From: Toxoplasma gondii ME49
Taxonomy: Eukaryota; Apicomplexa; Conoidasida; Eucoccidiorida; Sarcocystidae
Assembly: GCF_000006565.2 (NCBI RefSeq)
Contig: NC_031478.1
Span: 40,411 to 104,410 of the forward strand
Length of the DNA stretch: 64,000 nucleotides
Direction: 5' to 3'
The position numbers and the translations under genes were made by a program. Below are positions 61,476 to 64,000 of the stretch, in pieces; within the stretch, counting starts at the first letter, position 1; every line of letters starts with the position of its first letter. The notes under the pieces are model-generated. The model saw only the letters and a program-made list of their open reading frames with translations. It ran no database searches and was not told where the DNA came from.

Positions 61476-63250
61476 ACAACTGCCGAACCATGTCGTCCGG
61501 CTATAAACAACCCGCAAACGCACCACAGCGGACAATCCCCTCCTACGCCAGTCCCGCTACCCTCAAGACCTAACGGGCAGACATGCCACAAGCAAGAAAT
61601 ATCAGCCCCACGGCACGACGCGAGCCCCTCGCAATCCGCCGATCCGCCAACGCATCAAACATAGCGTTGCTCAGCAAACCTCCCCCATCCCCCCGCTGTG
61701 CCAAGCATTATCGCACGCATGCGTCGTATTACGTGTTCGCTGCTGGCTGCCACGCTTCTTACCGGCAGAGGCTGAACAACCCAATACGGCACACACTCAC
61801 CTCCAGACACACGATGGACGCACCCATCCCCACTCGCGCGCGAAACCGTCGACCGCCAGTCCTACCTCGCTGGCATCGGTCTGCTGCCTCGTTCGCCACT
61901 TGTCTCGCCATTCACTCCTATTTTGCCGCATTCGGAAGTTTCTCTTCAAACTGCCAGGACACCTACCAGCTCAATCTGAATAACCGCCAAAGCACCAAAA
62001 ACGCAGGCGCGACCTCAGCCACACTCCCGAACCACCAGCGCTCGACGCAGCGACGGGGGACGCCCGAACATGCATCCACGTCGTTGGAATGCCGTCCCCT
62101 TCCGCACTGGGCGGCTGCCTCCTCAGCCGAATTCCAACGCACTGGGCAAGATCGACCATTGCAAGAACACGACGTCCACACGGCGCAAATTGTTCACTGC
62201 CACAGTCGTCAATGCCATGGCACTCCCGTGCAGTCCTTCGACAGCTTCCTCCTTCACAAGGCGTGCTGAGTAGATATGGCAAGGAGATCAGCCGCCAGCA
62301 CCACGTCACCACGCGAAGCTCTTCCTGTTTCCCAAACCCCTCATTCGACACGGCGCTACTGAAAAACGTGTGCACGGTGCCTCTTGCTGTCGGCTGCCGA
62401 CGTCCGCGTTTCCTCTCTCCTTCGACACGGGCCGACCAGTGCTCTGCTCTCCGTACGTCCTCCGCACCATCCCCCATGCAGCCACACGCAGAAATCGTGT
62501 CCTGTGTCAACGCCCAATGCCGGCCAACCTACCTCCTCAGACTGAAAACCAAATATTGAAGGCGCCACCGCAGCCACTCCACTATCGACCCACAGAATGC
62601 GCCACATGCGGCCGACAACAAAACACGCACTCACATGATTGGAATGCCGTCGCCTTCCACGTGGGGTCGCTGCCTGCCGACGCGTGTTGCGACCGGCTGC
62701 GCAAGCTCCTGCATTGCTGGACCACAGCGGGCATTTCACTCCTGCGACAATTCCGTCCCTCGCCCGTCACGGCGCGATGCCTTGCAATTGTTTGAGCCCT
62801 CATTGTGCCTAAGAGAGAGTTGCCCACAAAACATCCCCCGCCGACGCCAGCGCCGAACCACGCATGACCCGTATTGTCAGATGGTTGCTGATGGACAGGC
62901 TACTTACAGGCGGAGGCTGAACAAACAAGAACAGCACAGGCGTGGCAGCTGCTACACATTGGACGCTGCAGTCGCGCCTGAACCGGTGGACGGCGAGCCA
63001 TACTTGGCACCTTTGGAATGCAGTCATTTTCGTCACCAGGCGCGTGCATCCACAGACCTACCCCAACGCAACGCATACCATCTTCCCTCAGCGTATTGTT
63101 TAGCGGCCATCCCCTTATTCTCAGCATCGCCGCTAACAAATACGCCAGCGACAGGTTCTTCCTTCAGTTGTCGTACTACACAGAGACCGCCAAAAGGGAT
63201 GCAACATACGGTACACCGCTGAAACTCCTCGTGCTCAGCCACGCCAACGC
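61476..63250. repeat. Diverged monomers of the same family between the two 2531-bp-spaced copies
   Basis: 'ggaatgccgtc'-type cores at about 62085, 62645 and 63014 and 'ttcttac-ggcgg-aggctgaacaa'-type blocks at about 61755, 62530 and 62905 show that this interval is made of old members of the same block family. They are more diverged from one another than the 862-bp units are. Part of 62930-63250 resembles the first sub-block of the 862-bp unit, including the 'caccaggcgcg' segment. Confidence 0.75.
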
Positions 63251-64000
63251 GGTCATACAGCGAAAACGTATTCCGTGGTCATTGCCGAGTGGTTTCTTAC
63301 TGGCGGAGGCTGGACAATCAAAAAAGTCGCAGACGCGCCGTGAGCCGAACGACGGAACCACTAATGCGCGACGCAGACGGTGGCGACTCAGACTTGCATT
63401 CATGTGGTTGGAATGCCATCCCGTTCTGCACTGGGTCGGTGCGTCGCGAAACGAAATCCAACTCACTGGACAAGCTCATACATTGTTGGAACGGGTCATC
63501 CCGCTGTCGGAAACCAGCCAATGCCACAGAGCAGGCGTTCTATTGCTTCCACACATCCGCCCCTCGCAGGGCCTCTCGAGTGCAAGGGCCAAGTCGAAGA
63601 AATCACCAGCACCACATCGATACCCGCGCGAATTTCCAAGGCCTTATTCCAAAGGTCGCTGGTAAAACTCGTGTGCAAGCTGCCTGCTGGCGTCGGTTGC
63701 TGATTCCCGCGGTTCATCTTTGAAAGGGCACCTGCCGAACAGTGCTCCGCTCACAAAAAGTCTCCGCAGCCACGCCGACGCTGCCACACACATCATCATA
63801 TTCTGCACTCAGTGCCGGGCAACCTACCTCCTGTGGCTGCAAAACACACATCGATGGCGGCAGCGCAGCAGCCCCGCCATGGACACGCCAAATGCGTCAG
63901 ACCCGGCCGGCAGCAGGGCAGGCATTCATATGGTAGGAATGCCGTCACGTTCCGTATCGGCTCGCTCCCTCCCGATACGGTCCAAGCCCGTTCCGGAGGA
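63251..64000. repeat. 2531-bp-spaced direct repeat, copy 2 (cut by the window end)
   Basis: Near-identical to 60720-61469, with single differences such as 'tgctgagtgg' against 'tgccgagtgg'. Near the very end there are two single-base losses (around 63980 and 63990), which could be real or assembly errors. The array clearly continues beyond the window. Confidence 0.93.

Noticed and set aside
1..64000. CRISPR arrays, bacterial operons, insertion sequences
   Set aside because: No short spaced palindromic repeats, ribosome binding sites, transposase-like frames or terminal inverted repeats were found; the tandem repeats are head-to-tail without spacers.

Overview
The window looks like a subtelomeric or repeat-rich internal segment of a nuclear chromosome from an apicomplexan, most likely a tissue-cyst-forming coccidian of the Toxoplasma/Neospora/Hammondia group. 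The evidence is degenerate telomere-type tracts of CCCTAAA/TTTAGGG, balanced GC content, large tandem satellites with monomers of a few hundred bases, and short genes broken by small introns with GTAAGT/GTATGT/GTGAGT donors and pyrimidine-rich acceptors. There is no sign of bacterial operons, ribosome binding sites, rRNA or convincing tRNA. The species assignment is inference. Satellite families of about 350 and 680 bp are, as I recall, known in Toxoplasma and its relatives, but I could not compare sequences here.

Layout. 1-3136: two partial copies of a direct repeat about 1.9 kb apart. 4790-11600: a tandem array of 370-bp monomers (homogeneous core 5053-10372) with decayed copies on both sides. 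11984-12007: a short telomere-like tract at the junction with unique sequence. 12.2-23.8 kb: unique sequence with scattered coding-like exons on both strands. 23870-26365: a 239-bp tandem array (core 24044-25262) with a decayed tail. 26.4-46.2 kb: a unique gene island containing the best gene models, interrupted at 36.47-36.76 kb by a degenerate telomeric tract. 47.3-50.86 kb: five units of a 672-676-bp satellite. 50.9-57.8 kb: C-rich degenerate repeat sequence with one dispersed 0.35-kb duplication. 57.87-64.0 kb: a higher-order repeat built from diverged blocks of about 400-460 bp, with 862-865-bp and 2531-bp periodicities, running off the window end.

Genes. I could assemble four full multi-exon models in which splice sites and codon phase agree: 33898-34830 (+), 34901-35590 (-), 37769-38772 (+) and 41528-42466 (-). 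Partial models lie at 12222-12629 (-), 30697-30910 (+), 31138-31358 (+), 33263-33541 (+), 35660-36125 (+) and 43686-45451 (-). Three encode small proteins with an N-terminal signal peptide or signal anchor, as expected for secreted or surface proteins, but I recognise no family and give no gene symbols. Coding-looking frames are common by chance at this base composition, so splice sites and phase were weighted above the look of the peptide. The long open frames inside the satellites are by-products of repetition and are not annotated as genes.
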